DNA from: Chryseobacterium sp. Leaf394
GTDB taxonomy: Bacteria > Bacteroidota > Bacteroidia > Flavobacteriales > Weeksellaceae
DNA: 64,000 nucleotides
Assembly (NCBI RefSeq): GCF_001424105.1
Contig: NZ_LMQH01000011.1
Span: 1,474,877 to 1,538,876, forward strand
Reading direction: 5' to 3'
Every line of letters begins with the position of its first letter. The first letter of the stretch is position 1. The notes under the pieces are model-generated. The model saw only the letters and a list, made by a program, of their open reading frames with translations, had not been told where the DNA came from and searched no databases. This document shows, one piece after another, positions 17,519-24,892 of this stretch. The position numbers were made by a program, and so were the translations under genes.

Positions 17519-18478
17519 TTATATCACTTCATCAATATTATAATTCTTATGCTCACGGTTTGTTCTGATAATCATTTCACCTAAAAATCCTGCAATGAAA
17601 AGCAAAGTTCCCATCAGCATCATTGTCAAAGCAATGAAAAACCAAGGATTATTGGTAATTAAATGACCGTAAATTCCACGTGCAACATCAATCAGTTTTG
17701 AAACGCCCAGCCAGAAAGCTGAAAGAAAACCTACGATAAACATAATCGTTCCTACCGCACCAAAAAAGTGCATTGGTCTTCCCCCAAAACGGCTTACAAA
17801 CCAAAGTGTTACCAAATCTAAAAAGCCTCTGATGAATCTTTCAGTTCCGAATTTTGAGGTTCCGTAAGGTCTTGCCTGATGCGGAACTTCTTTTTCGGTA
17901 ATTCTTCTGAAACCTGCATTGGCAGCCAAAACAGGAATGTAACGGTGCATATCTCCGTACACATCAATTGATTTTACAACCTGTTTCTTATATGCTTTCA
18001 AACCGCAGTTGAAATCGTGAAGATAAACTCCCGAAACCTTTCTCGCCGCAGCGTTGAAGAGTTTTGAAGGGATATTTTTGGTCATAACATTGTCAAAACG
18101 CTTTCTCTTCCAACCGGAAACGATGTCATAATTTTCTTCCATTACCATTCTGTAGAGTTCAGGAATTTCTTCGGGAAAATCCTGCAGATCGGCATCCATT
18201 GTGATAATTACATCACCGTGAGTTCTTGCGAAAGCGGCATGAAGCGCCTGAGATTTTCCGTAGTTTTTAGAAAATTTGATCCCGTGAATCTGGGGATGCT
18301 GTACTTTAAGATTTTCAATAATGCTCCACGAAAGATCTGTGCTTCCGTCGTCTACAAACCAAACTTCGTACGATAAATTGCTGGTTTCGCACGTTTTGTC
18401 AATTCTTGAAAAAAGTTGTTCCAAAGAATCTTCTTCGTTCAGCAACGGAATAACTATAGATAAATTTATATTATTCAA
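17519..18478 (-). CDS. family 2 glycosyltransferase of the DPM1/GtrB type
   Basis: A 319-residue membrane-associated glycosyltransferase. The GT-A domain (residues ~5-220) starts with LSIVIPLLNEEDSLEQLF, carries FVDDGSTD near 40 and the metal-binding TMDADLQDFPEEI near 94, and FNCGLKAYKK near 157. Two C-terminal transmembrane helices (~232-258 and ~270-298) match polyprenyl-phosphate glycosyltransferases such as GtrB/ArnC and dolichol-phosphate mannose synthases, which load a sugar onto undecaprenyl phosphate. The start is TTG at 18478; no ATG is available before the conserved strand. In this lineage such a gene is often beside a DUF4199 gene; here a toxin-antitoxin pair lies between. Confidence 0.88.
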   Translation of the reverse strand: MNNINLSIVIPLLNEEDSLEQLFSRIDKTCETSNLSYEVWFVDDGSTDLSWSIIENLKVQHPQIHGIKFSKNYGKSQALHAAFARTHGDVIITMDADLQDFPEEIPELYRMVMEENYDIVSGWKRKRFDNVMTKNIPSKLFNAAARKVSGVYLHDFNCGLKAYKKQVVKSIDVYGDMHRYIPVLAANAGFRRITEKEVPHQARPYGTSKFGTERFIRGFLDLVTLWFVSRFGGRPMHFFGAVGTIMFIVGFLSAFWLGVSKLIDVARGIYGHLITNNPWFFIALTMMLMGTLLFIAGFLGEMIIRTNREHKNYNIDEVI

Positions 18479-18502
18479 AGTGAATTTTTATTTGCTTTAA
18501 AA

Positions 18503-18922
18503 TTAATTATTTCGGATATAATCTAATGCTTCATCAGGTGCAAAGACCGGAATTTCTGATGTAGAAAAATCTTTGATATTTCTTGTAACAATCCCCGTAA
18601 TATTTTTTACTTGATGCGCACAGAAAATCTGAATAGCATCTTCGAAATCTTTATGATGAGATTTTAGAGATTTTTTGATGATATCTTCATCAACCGCAAT
18701 TACATCTACAATCAGAAGCAAATCATCCAAAACTTGCCTAATCTCATTTTCTTTGAAATGTTTTTTGCAAATATAATGTGCTGTTGCAATTGTATGGGAA
18801 GATATAAAGATTGAAATTTTTTTAAGCTCACTTAATTCAAATATCTTTTTTGCCTCATAAAAAAAGTTCCCTCTCTCAATAATGAAATCTATTACAATGT
18901 TAGTATCAATATAAAATTTCAT
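18503..18922 (-). CDS. PIN-domain toxin of a type II toxin-antitoxin pair
   Basis: A 139-residue PIN-domain protein, a VapC-like ribonuclease. The acidic metal ligands are visible: MKFYIDTNIVIDF (Asp6), a central acidic residue in the IKKSLKSHHKDFEDAIQ segment (Asp/Glu ~92-95) and GIVTRNIKDFS near 113-121, where the last Asp completes the site. It begins directly after the stop codon of the antitoxin gene (TAAATG with no gap), the usual coupling of such pairs. The target RNA is unknown. Confidence 0.85.
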   Translation of the reverse strand: MKFYIDTNIVIDFIIERGNFFYEAKKIFELSELKKISIFISSHTIATAHYICKKHFKENEIRQVLDDLLLIVDVIAVDEDIIKKSLKSHHKDFEDAIQIFCAHQVKNITGIVTRNIKDFSTSEIPVFAPDEALDYIRNN

Positions 18923-19180
18923 TTAGAGTAAATGTTTTTTTTCAAGATATTCTCTTCTGTAATTGTCTAAATCTTCATCGCTAACTTCCTTTGGAAATTT
19001 TAGACTTCCTGCAAGTTTTCGAACAATTGGAGACATTTCTTCCTCATCTGTTTTTTCCATTACTAAGCTCTCCAGATACTTCTGCACCATCTCAGAAAGG
19101 CTTCTCTGCGTACCTTTTGCATATTTTTTAGCCTTTTCGATGACGCTCTTTTCTATTGTTAATGTTAATTTAGTTGTCAT
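18923..19180 (-). CDS. DUF6364-family antitoxin (ribbon-helix-helix)
   Basis: An 85-residue protein. The first 45 residues (TTKLTLTIEKSVIEKAKKYA, then RSLSEMVQKYLESLV) form a ribbon-helix-helix DNA-binding fold; the acidic C-terminal part (DEEEMSPIVRKLAGSLKFPKE) matches the DUF6364 antitoxin signature and would bind the PIN toxin. It stands first in the two-gene operon. A perfect 10-bp palindrome abuts its start codon and a near-perfect promoter lies just upstream, in keeping with autorepression by the pair. Confidence 0.85.
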   Translation of the reverse strand: MTTKLTLTIEKSVIEKAKKYAKGTQRSLSEMVQKYLESLVMEKTDEEEMSPIVRKLAGSLKFPKEVSDEDLDNYRREYLEKKHLL

Positions 19181-19190
19181 TACACGTGTA
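19181..19190 (-). promoter_or_regulatory. palindrome TACACGTGTA at the antitoxin start
   Basis: A perfect 10-bp palindrome directly upstream of the antitoxin ATG. A second, related palindrome ATACGTAT (19203-19210) overlaps the -7 box. Ribbon-helix-helix antitoxins bind such short palindromes, often two in tandem, so this is a good candidate for the autoregulatory operator. Confidence 0.5.
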
Positions 19191-19197
19191 TTTTAAG

Positions 19198-19228
19198 CAA
19201 ATATACGTATTGTAAAATATATCTGCAA
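19198..19228 (-). promoter_or_regulatory. promoter of the toxin-antitoxin operon
   Basis: On the minus strand TTG (19226-19228) and TATATTTG (19198-19205) are separated by 20 bases, a full match to the Bacteroidota promoter pattern. Confidence 0.7.
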
Positions 19229-19232
19229 ATTT

Positions 19233-19829
19233 TTACGCAGCTTCCTCGTCTTCAGGCTTTGATTTTGTTCTGAAAAATGCTCCGAAAAACAATGACAAAA
19301 TTAGGTAAAATATCAGTATCGCTGCAAAATATCCCGCAAAATGACTTGCTGAAAGCATATCTTTTCCTTTCACTGCTTCGTCGCTTACTCTCTGAAGGGT
19401 TTCCTTATACTTTTGTTCCAGTTCATCAATGTCTTTCTGGTGTTTTAACACCTTTTTTGCGGAGGTGTATTCTGCATTTAATTCAGTTCTCTGTCTTTCT
19501 ACATACTGATAATTCAACAGTTTTTTGGCATCCCTGTCAACAAAATTCAGGAAAAGAAAAATGGTGATTACCGATAAAAATCCACCGATGAACATGGGAT
19601 AAAATGCTCTGCTGAAGGCTTCCTTAAAAGTTACATAACGGTTATTGTTCCAATGGGTTTTTACAGACCAAAAGGCAGTTCCTGCATATAAAACGGGAAG
19701 AAGGAAAGCATTCACTTTCAGTGAGATATCAAAATAATTGATTCCGGAGAAAAAAGCATATACTACAAAAAAGACAGTCATTGTAGCAATAAAAAGGATA
19801 ATTCCGAAGGTGGTAGGACTTTTAGTCAT
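19233..19829 (-). CDS. DUF4199 membrane protein
   Basis: A 198-residue integral membrane protein with four hydrophobic helices (about residues 8-30, 38-54, 76-98 and 162-185). A long charged helical stretch (VERQRTELNAEYTSAKKVLKHQKDI.., ~108-150) lies between helices three and four and may form a coiled coil. This is the DUF4199 layout, a Bacteroidota family without known function. It is separated from the glycosyltransferase gene by the toxin-antitoxin pair. Confidence 0.82.
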   Translation of the reverse strand: MTKSPTTFGIILFIATMTVFFVVYAFFSGINYFDISLKVNAFLLPVLYAGTAFWSVKTHWNNNRYVTFKEAFSRAFYPMFIGGFLSVITIFLFLNFVDRDAKKLLNYQYVERQRTELNAEYTSAKKVLKHQKDIDELEQKYKETLQRVSDEAVKGKDMLSASHFAGYFAAILIFYLILSLFFGAFFRTKSKPEDEEAA

Positions 19830-19928
19830 GTTTAAAAATTTACAAAAAGATGAAAAATTATTAACTTAAATTTCAGCCGATTAGCCTTAATTTAGTAGGT
19901 TTTCATCCGATTTTTCTGTTATACAGTT

Positions 19929-19957
19929 TTGAGGTTTAATATTAATTCCTATATTTG
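19929..19957 (+). promoter_or_regulatory. promoter of the SRP RNA gene
   Basis: TTG (19929-19931) and TATATTTG (19950-19957) are spaced by 18 bases. The predicted start is at about 19961, exactly where the RNA's closing helix begins. Confidence 0.75.
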
Positions 19958-19960
19958 CAA

Positions 19961-20055
19961 CGGCAAGTCCTAAACAACCAGCTCCTGAGAATCCTCCAGG
20001 GTGGGAACGCAGCAAAGGTAATTGGTTGAGCGGTGTGATTTAGGTAGCTTGCCAT
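19961..20055 (+). ncRNA. ffs: signal recognition particle RNA (4.5S-like, small bacterial type)
   Basis: An RNA of about 95 bases. The ends GGCAAG (19962-19967) and CTTGCC (20048-20053) close a long hairpin, continued by TCCTAAA paired with TTTAGG. The apical part has the conserved Ffh-binding domain, with the GGAACGCAGCAAAGG sequence (20004-20018) corresponding to the asymmetric-loop motif of bacterial SRP RNA. It acts with Ffh to target membrane proteins co-translationally. A T-run follows the helix. Confidence 0.88.
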
Positions 20056-20067
20056 TTTTTATTTTTT

Positions 20068-20117
20068 AAAATGAGAGATTAAGATGATTTTATTTAAATT
20101 ACTTAATCTCTCATTTT
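20068..20117. terminator. bidirectional terminator
   Basis: AAAATGAGAGATTAAG (20068-20083) pairs perfectly with CTTAATCTCTCATTTT (20102-20117), followed by T-runs in both directions. It can end the SRP RNA transcript and the convergent hydrolase gene. Confidence 0.8.
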
Positions 20118-20121
20118 TTTG

Positions 20122-20808
20122 TTATATCCCGAATGTTTCTCCTAATTTCGGTAAAATAAATTCCACATTTTTATCTGCGAATTGCTTTTGTGCTTCCTGA
20201 TGATCAATTTCTATCGGAGCGAAAGTGTCAAAATGACAACCGATAACTTTTGGAGTTTTCAAAAGTTCTGCTGCTGCGAAAGCTGCTTTTTTTGCACACA
20301 TTGTGTAATGACCGCCAACCGGAAGAATTGACAGGTCTAAATTCCCGTATAGAGCAGGAAATAACTGCATGTCTGCCATTACCCCGGTATCTCCTGCCAA
20401 ATAAATGTTTTTACCTTCAGGCAGTCTGAATATATATCCAACAGGCACGCCTCCATAACTTCCGTCAGGAAACGAGCTTGTGTGATGAGCAGGAACCATT
20501 GAGATTTTTAAGTCATCGATTTTTGCAGAACCTCCAAGGTTGACATCGATGGTGTTTTTTGCATTGTTGAAATATCCGCAGATTTCAGGAACTCCAATAA
20601 TCGTGGCTTCCGGATAATGTTCCAAAACCTCTTCCACATCAGCAATGTGATCTCCGTGTGCGTGTGTCAGCAAAATATAATCTATTTTCTGAGCTGAGAT
20701 TTCAAATCCTGATTCAGCCTTTTTGTAATTGTAAAAAGGGTCGCAAAGAATCGTTTTGTCTTTATAAGTGAACAAAAAACAGTTTTGTCCTAAGAATTGT
20801 ATTTTCAT
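20122..20808 (-). CDS. UPF0173-type metal-dependent hydrolase (metallo-beta-lactamase fold)
   Basis: A 228-residue metallo-beta-lactamase-fold protein. Metal-binding motifs are LLTHAHGDHIAD (residues ~47-58), a histidine pair in VPAHHTSSFPDG near 110, YLAGDTGVMAD near 140 and GCHFDTFAP near 190. The length and motifs match the UPF0173 (YtkL-like) family, whose substrate is not established. It stands alone, opposite the SRP RNA gene and sharing its terminator. Confidence 0.88.
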   Translation of the reverse strand: MKIQFLGQNCFLFTYKDKTILCDPFYNYKKAESGFEISAQKIDYILLTHAHGDHIADVEEVLEHYPEATIIGVPEICGYFNNAKNTIDVNLGGSAKIDDLKISMVPAHHTSSFPDGSYGGVPVGYIFRLPEGKNIYLAGDTGVMADMQLFPALYGNLDLSILPVGGHYTMCAKKAAFAAAELLKTPKVIGCHFDTFAPIEIDHQEAQKQFADKNVEFILPKLGETFGI

Positions 20809-20883
20809 TTTATAATTTTTTATTGCACGAATTTTTTCGAATTTATCAAATGATGCTTCTCTATAATTCTATAAATATCTGAT

Positions 20884-21816
20884 TTAGAGTCCAAAGTAAT
20901 TCAATCCCAAAACCGTCAAAACAGCCATTACCAGCGTCAAAATCCCCACCTGCTTAAGGAACGGATCAAGTTCTCTCGGTATTTTTACAGACATAATCTG
21001 TCTTCTGATTTTCATCATAGGTAAAAGTAAAATCATCACGATAAACACATAATACTGCTGTGTCTGAAGGAATCCCTGGAGGCATAGAAATACAAAAATC
21101 AGGATTATCGGAAGTTGCAGAAGTACGATTTCATAAATCATTGCATTTTTAAAACCAATTCTTAAAGCAAAACTGTTTTTACCTGATAATCTGTCGCTTT
21201 CGATGTCTCTCATGTTGTTCAGGTTTAGAACAGCCATACTCATCATTCCGATCGCTGCACCTGGAAGCAAGATATCCCAGCTGAAGGTCTTGGTAAACAG
21301 AAAATAACTACCACAAACGGAAACCAATCCAAAGAAAATGAAAACGAAAATATCTCCCAATCCTATGTATCCGTAAGGTTTTTTACCGACAGTGTAACCA
21401 ATTGCGGCTAAAATACAGGCAACACCCAAACCGATGAATATGTAAAATTCATCCATGTGTTCTGGGATAAATGCCAAATATAAAAGTGCAACTGTAGCAA
21501 GAAACGACAGCGCTGAGAATACAATTACAGCATTTTTCATCTGTTTTGCTGTAATTCTCCCTGAGGCAACTGCTCTTGCTTCTGCTTCAGTGGCTCTTAC
21601 GGCATCAGTTCCTTTCACACCGTCACCATAATCGTTGGCGTAGTTTGAAAGAATCTGATAAAGCAAAGTCACTAAAAGTGCCAGTGCAAATATTTTCCAG
21701 TCCCAGGTTCCGCCTTCGCTGTAGAGTCGCCATTTTGCGATGAATGATCCCATGATAATTCCGCTCAGGGACAGCGGTAGAGTTCTCAGCCTTGCGGCAT
21801 GTATCCAATCTTTCAT
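20884..21816 (-). CDS. menA: 1,4-dihydroxy-2-naphthoate polyprenyltransferase
   Basis: A 310-residue UbiA-superfamily membrane enzyme with about eight transmembrane helices. It attaches the polyprenyl chain to 1,4-dihydroxy-2-naphthoate in menaquinone synthesis at the inner membrane. Both Asp-rich motifs are present: NYANDYGDGVKGTDAVRA (residues ~63-80) and NLNNMRDIESDRLSGK (~198-213). The N-terminal WIHAARLRTLPLSLSGI is typical for MenA. The gene follows menB with 70 bases between, which hold a hairpin repeat. Confidence 0.92.
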   Translation of the reverse strand: MKDWIHAARLRTLPLSLSGIIMGSFIAKWRLYSEGGTWDWKIFALALLVTLLYQILSNYANDYGDGVKGTDAVRATEAEARAVASGRITAKQMKNAVIVFSALSFLATVALLYLAFIPEHMDEFYIFIGLGVACILAAIGYTVGKKPYGYIGLGDIFVFIFFGLVSVCGSYFLFTKTFSWDILLPGAAIGMMSMAVLNLNNMRDIESDRLSGKNSFALRIGFKNAMIYEIVLLQLPIILIFVFLCLQGFLQTQQYYVFIVMILLLPMMKIRRQIMSVKIPRELDPFLKQVGILTLVMAVLTVLGLNYFGL

Positions 21817-21820
21817 AATG

Positions 21821-21883
21821 ATGAGTAATGGGCAATAAGTAATGAGTAATATGTCATTGCACAGTACCCATTACTCATTACTT
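21821..21883. repeat. hairpin-forming repeat between menB and menA
   Basis: AAGTAATGAGTAAT (21837-21850) pairs perfectly with ATTACTCATTACTT (21870-21883). ATGAGTAATGGG (21821-21832) also pairs with CCCATTACTCAT (21867-21878), so two alternative hairpins share one arm. A related stretch (GCAATGAGTAATGATT) occurs near 54296. It is probably a small interspersed repeat. Confidence 0.6.
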
Positions 21884-21886
21884 ATA

Positions 21887-22723
21887 TTAAGAGATCCACT
21901 GATCTTTTCCGAAATCCGGTTTTCTTTTTTCGAGGAAAGCGTTTCGGCCTTCTTTTGCTTCTTCGGTCATATAAGCCAGACGGGTTGCTTCACCTGCAAA
22001 TACCTGCTGACCAACCATTCCGTCGTCTGTTAAATTCATCGCAAATTTCAGCATTCTGATGGAAGTCGGAGATTTGGCCAGAATTTCCTGAGCCCATTCG
22101 TAAGCAGTGTCTTCCAACTCGTCGTGAGGAATCACAGCATTCACCATTCCCATATCGAAAGCCTCCTGAGCTGAATAATTTCTACCTAAAAAGAATATTT
22201 CACGCGCTTTTTTCTGTCCGACCATTTTTGCTAAATATGCTGATCCATAACCGCCATCAAAACTCGTTACGTCGGCATCAGTCTGCTTGAAAATCGCGTG
22301 TTCTTTGCTGGCCAAAGTCAGATCGCAAACTACATGAAGTGAATGACCACCACCTACAGCCCATCCCGGAACAACAGCAATCACAGCTTTAGGCATAAAA
22401 CGGATTAAACGCTGAACTTCCAGAATATTCAAACGGTGTCTTCCGTCTTCGCCAACGTAACCCTGCTGACCTCTGGCTTTTTGGTCGCCGCCACTGCAGA
22501 ATGCCCAGACTCCGTCTTTAGAGCTTGGTCCTTCTCCTGAAAGTAATACTACACCAATAGACGGATCTTCTGATGCATCATAAAAAGCATCATACAGTTC
22601 TGAGGTTGTTTTTGGTCTGAAAGCATTTCTGATTTCCGGTCTGTTGAAGGCAATTCTGGCTACGCCGTTGCATTTTTTATAGGTAATATCGTCGTATTCC
22701 TTCACGGTTTTCCACTCGATCAT
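21887..22723 (-). CDS. menB: 1,4-dihydroxy-2-naphthoyl-CoA synthase
   Basis: A 278-residue crotonase-fold enzyme that closes the second ring of the naphthoquinone from o-succinylbenzoyl-CoA. It has GVWAFCSGGDQKARGQQGY near residue 71-89, VPGWAVGGGHSLHVVCDL near 118-135 (oxyanion-hole glycines) and TDADVTSFDGGYGSAYLAK near 147-166, all hallmarks of MenB rather than a general enoyl-CoA hydratase. The C-terminal EKRKPDF is also typical. A -7 box TATCTTTG lies 18 bases before the ATG. menA is downstream. Confidence 0.95.
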   Translation of the reverse strand: MIEWKTVKEYDDITYKKCNGVARIAFNRPEIRNAFRPKTTSELYDAFYDASEDPSIGVVLLSGEGPSSKDGVWAFCSGGDQKARGQQGYVGEDGRHRLNILEVQRLIRFMPKAVIAVVPGWAVGGGHSLHVVCDLTLASKEHAIFKQTDADVTSFDGGYGSAYLAKMVGQKKAREIFFLGRNYSAQEAFDMGMVNAVIPHDELEDTAYEWAQEILAKSPTSIRMLKFAMNLTDDGMVGQQVFAGEATRLAYMTEEAKEGRNAFLEKRKPDFGKDQWIS

Positions 22724-22740
22724 TTTGTAATAATTTTGCC

Positions 22741-22748
22741 CAAAGATA
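22741..22748 (-). promoter_or_regulatory. -7 promoter box of menB
   Basis: TATCTTTG on the minus strand, a perfect TAnnTTTG match, 18 bases upstream of the menB ATG. Confidence 0.6.
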
Positions 22749-22799
22749 AGGATTTAGGGAGAAATTTTGAGTGGAAATTTAATGATAATACAACGGAAT

Positions 22800-23735
22800 T
22801 TAGTTTAAATTTTCTCTACTGATTCTATTTAACCTAATTTTTTCGGCTACCATCTCTTCCAGATAAATACCCTGTAACGGAACAGCCTGATGCCCATCGA
22901 TTCTATAATAGGGTTGCTGAAATTTTTCGAGCACAGACCTTTGAAAATCTGAAATATCAACAGACGCTGTTCTTGGAAAATTCATGGGTTTTGATTTTAA
23001 AGAAATATCTGCACATTCAGCAGAATCTATGGGATTTCCTGCACAGGCCCATTTACCTCCTGCAGTCTTTGTTATATTAGGAAATGTACAAGGATGATGA
23101 CGAAGTTTGCCGTAATGATTTCCTAAAACCACTATTGCTGATTTTTCTTTCGTAAAAACAGGTGCTCCATAATGATCGTAAGCATTAAACTTTATGATGT
23201 CGCCTGGAAAATATCCGTAGATTTTTTCTGTAACTTCATAAACACACTCATAACTACCATAATTTAAAGATCGGGTATTACAATAATAGGGATCAACTTT
23301 GTATTGAACACTTATTTTTTTGCCTTTAAATATCAGATAATCTAAAGCTGGTTGTAATGTACAAAAATCAAACATCTCGCACGGTTCCGGTACGAGCTGT
23401 ACAACAATATTGTTTTTAACAATGTCTGATACGCTGTGCTTTTGCGGTACATAATGCATTTTTCTAAAATACAAAGTGTCTGACGGTCTGGCTTCAATCT
23501 CGTAATTTCCCAACTTATCGGTGTTCGTACTGTAGGCACTACTGTCAAAGTTCCCTAATTTCTCTTTCACATGAGCAGGTATAGCCTGATATCTCCAGAT
23601 CGTATCGTTTATGCTGATTGTCATAGAAGATCTTCCTTTAGTGGTATCTTTTGCAATACCTCGTACAAGTATTTTCTGCGCACAGACAGGCAAGGAAATT
23701 ATAAAAATTAAAAGCAGAACATAACTTTTTTTCAT
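22800..23735 (-). CDS. secreted protein with carboxypeptidase-regulatory-like N-terminal domain
   Basis: A 311-residue protein with a signal peptide (MKKSYVLLLIFIISLPVCAQ). After cleavage comes a CarboxypepD_reg-like beta-sandwich (KILVRGIAKDTTKGRSSM ... DKLGNYEIEARPSDTLYF, residues ~20-105). The rest, with about seven cysteines (e.g. EPCEMFDFC, YECVYEV, KWACAGN), is not a family I recognise. An upstream in-frame extension of ~22 codons is hydrophobic but precedes the obvious signal peptide, so I start at the ATG at 23735 (the adjacent ATG at 23738 is equally possible). Monocistronic, convergent with nothing. Confidence 0.65.
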   Translation of the reverse strand: MKKSYVLLLIFIISLPVCAQKILVRGIAKDTTKGRSSMTISINDTIWRYQAIPAHVKEKLGNFDSSAYSTNTDKLGNYEIEARPSDTLYFRKMHYVPQKHSVSDIVKNNIVVQLVPEPCEMFDFCTLQPALDYLIFKGKKISVQYKVDPYYCNTRSLNYGSYECVYEVTEKIYGYFPGDIIKFNAYDHYGAPVFTKEKSAIVVLGNHYGKLRHHPCTFPNITKTAGGKWACAGNPIDSAECADISLKSKPMNFPRTASVDISDFQRSVLEKFQQPYYRIDGHQAVPLQGIYLEEMVAEKIRLNRISRENLN

Positions 23736-23854
23736 CATTAAAAGAAACTTTAAACATATTGGAACAACTTTTTTAACGACATTCAAAAAATTATATTGCA
23801 TCGACAGTGATTAAAAAAATACAAAAATTTTTATCACCCTATCGATATTTATAT

Positions 23855-23862
23855 TACATTTG
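23855..23862 (+). promoter_or_regulatory. -7 promoter box upstream of the palindrome array
   Basis: TACATTTG, a perfect TAnnTTTG match. Transcription would begin near 23868 and read through the mini-ORF and the three palindromes towards the DUF6261 gene. No strong second box is visible between the array and the gene. Confidence 0.5.
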
Positions 23863-23883
23863 AAGGACACAATCAATATTACG

Positions 23884-23925
23884 ATGAAAAAAAAACAGAA
23901 TTCCGCTCCCCCACTTTTGGTTTAG
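23884..23925 (+). CDS. possible 13-residue leader peptide with A9 tract
   Basis: ATG at 23884 followed by nine adenines and a frame of 13 codons, MKKKQNSAPPLLV, ending TAG. It begins 16 bases after the predicted transcript start and ends five bases before the first palindrome. The A-tract could allow slippage: with one extra A the frame would continue for 37 residues through the first two repeat units. Whether it is translated is unknown. Confidence 0.3.
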   Translation: MKKKQNSAPPLLV

Positions 23926-23929
23926 GTTT

Positions 23930-24052
23930 TCCCAATTTGGGATGGTTTAAACTAAAACCAATTCTTCCCGTCCCAATTTGGGACAGCTTCCCCTAAAACA
24001 GTTTTGCCCCGTCCCAATTTGGGAAAATTCCATTTTAATATGGTTTGCTTCA
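23930..24052 (+). repeat. three palindromic repeats at an exact 41-bp period
   Basis: TCCCAATTTGGGA occurs identically at 23930-23942, 23971-23983 and 24012-24024, i.e. at intervals of exactly 41 bases. Each is a palindrome (TCCCAA / TTGGGA) about a central T. The 28-base spacers are related but diverged: the first two share CTAAAAC and end CCCG, the third is AT-rich. The first palindrome is also enclosed by a longer inverted repeat (TTGGTTTAG before, CTAAAACCAA after). A 41-bp period puts the three sites on nearly the same DNA face. The array ends about 55 bases before the DUF6261 start codon. Confidence 0.85.
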
Positions 24053-24107
24053 ATCCTGTAATATTTAGATTTAAAATTTTATAATGCAATAAAAACAAAG
24101 CACAGCT

Positions 24108-24836
24108 ATGAGTAAAATTAAATTAAAAAGCCTTTATGCAAAGGCGCTTCACCATTCAGAATTTGGGCAGCTGATCGTGAGACTTTTTGAAGATTTGGGA
24201 TCTTCTTCCTTAAACCCTGACGATGATCCGAATGCTAAAAAACTTTTTACGGTTTTGCAAAATCAACTTCCTGCTTACAATGCAGGGCTTAATCAAGTGA
24301 GAGCCAGCGAGGAGTCTGAGGCTATTGCCAGGCTTGACAAGGAAAGAGATTCAGACATTCAGGCATTACGGGATTCTTTGAAACCGTACCGTAACGCAAA
24401 AAATACAGAGGAAGCTGATGCCTACAAAAAAATTCAGCTCTTGCTCTCGGAATACAAAAATGTGGACAACGATTCATACGAAGCCGAAACCAATCAAATT
24501 ACCCAATTAATCAGCAGATTAGAAAGCAGTGATTTCAGCAATGCTGTTGCTCAGTTGGCCATCGGAAAATTTGTAAACCATCTTTCAGTTTCCAATGCGG
24601 CATTCAATAATCTTTTTGCTGAAAGGTCGTTTAAGACTTCACAGAAAAATGTTTCAGACATGAAGTCTTTGAGGAAAACATTAGCAGAAGATTATAAAAA
24701 GCTAACCACCTACATACTTGCGATGGCTTCTGTAGAAGAAAACGTAGAATCTTACTACAAAGATCTGCTGGCTATCATCAATAACGGCAGAGGGTATTTT
24801 TCTGATGTGGTTGTCTCAAGAAGACTTGGCAAATAA
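24108..24836 (+). CDS. DUF6261-family protein
   Basis: A 242-residue, almost entirely helical protein without signal peptide, membrane segment or cysteine. The start SKIKLKSLYAKALHHSEFGQ and the central EAEAT..ITQLISRLESSDFS region fit DUF6261, a family of Bacteroidota proteins of unknown function. It has heptad-like charged stretches (ARLDKERDSDIQALRDSLKPY, split around residue 85-105) suggestive of coiled coils. Upstream lie the promoter, mini-ORF and three palindromes described separately; downstream a strong bidirectional terminator. No partner gene lies in the same operon, so array and protein form an isolated unit. Confidence 0.75.
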   Translation: MSKIKLKSLYAKALHHSEFGQLIVRLFEDLGSSSLNPDDDPNAKKLFTVLQNQLPAYNAGLNQVRASEESEAIARLDKERDSDIQALRDSLKPYRNAKNTEEADAYKKIQLLLSEYKNVDNDSYEAETNQITQLISRLESSDFSNAVAQLAIGKFVNHLSVSNAAFNNLFAERSFKTSQKNVSDMKSLRKTLAEDYKKLTTYILAMASVEENVESYYKDLLAIINNGRGYFSDVVVSRRLGK

Positions 24837-24840
24837 AATA

Positions 24841-24875
24841 AAAAAACCGATACATTTCTGCATCGGTTTTTTTTT
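24841..24875. terminator. bidirectional terminator
   Basis: AAAAAACCGAT and ATCGGTTTTTT form an 11-bp stem around a 10-base loop, with a nine-T run. It separates the DUF6261 gene from the convergent TPR gene. Confidence 0.85.
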
Positions 24876-24892
24876 GCGAAATCTGTTTAAGA

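Larger units (their letters stand above)
23739..24107. other. intergenic leader region with palindrome array
   Basis: A gene-poor stretch of ~370 bases between a divergent secreted-protein gene and the DUF6261 gene. It holds a promoter box, a 13-codon mini-ORF and three evenly spaced palindromes, listed separately. Confidence 0.7.

Noticed and set aside
16051..19829. One large polysaccharide operon
   Set aside because: Only one glycosyltransferase is present; the other genes are lipoproteins, a toxin-antitoxin pair and a DUF4199 protein, with an internal promoter.
23930..24052. CRISPR array upstream of the DUF6261 gene
   Set aside because: The repeated unit is only 13 bp, spacers are related to one another rather than unique, there are just three copies, and no cas gene is nearby.
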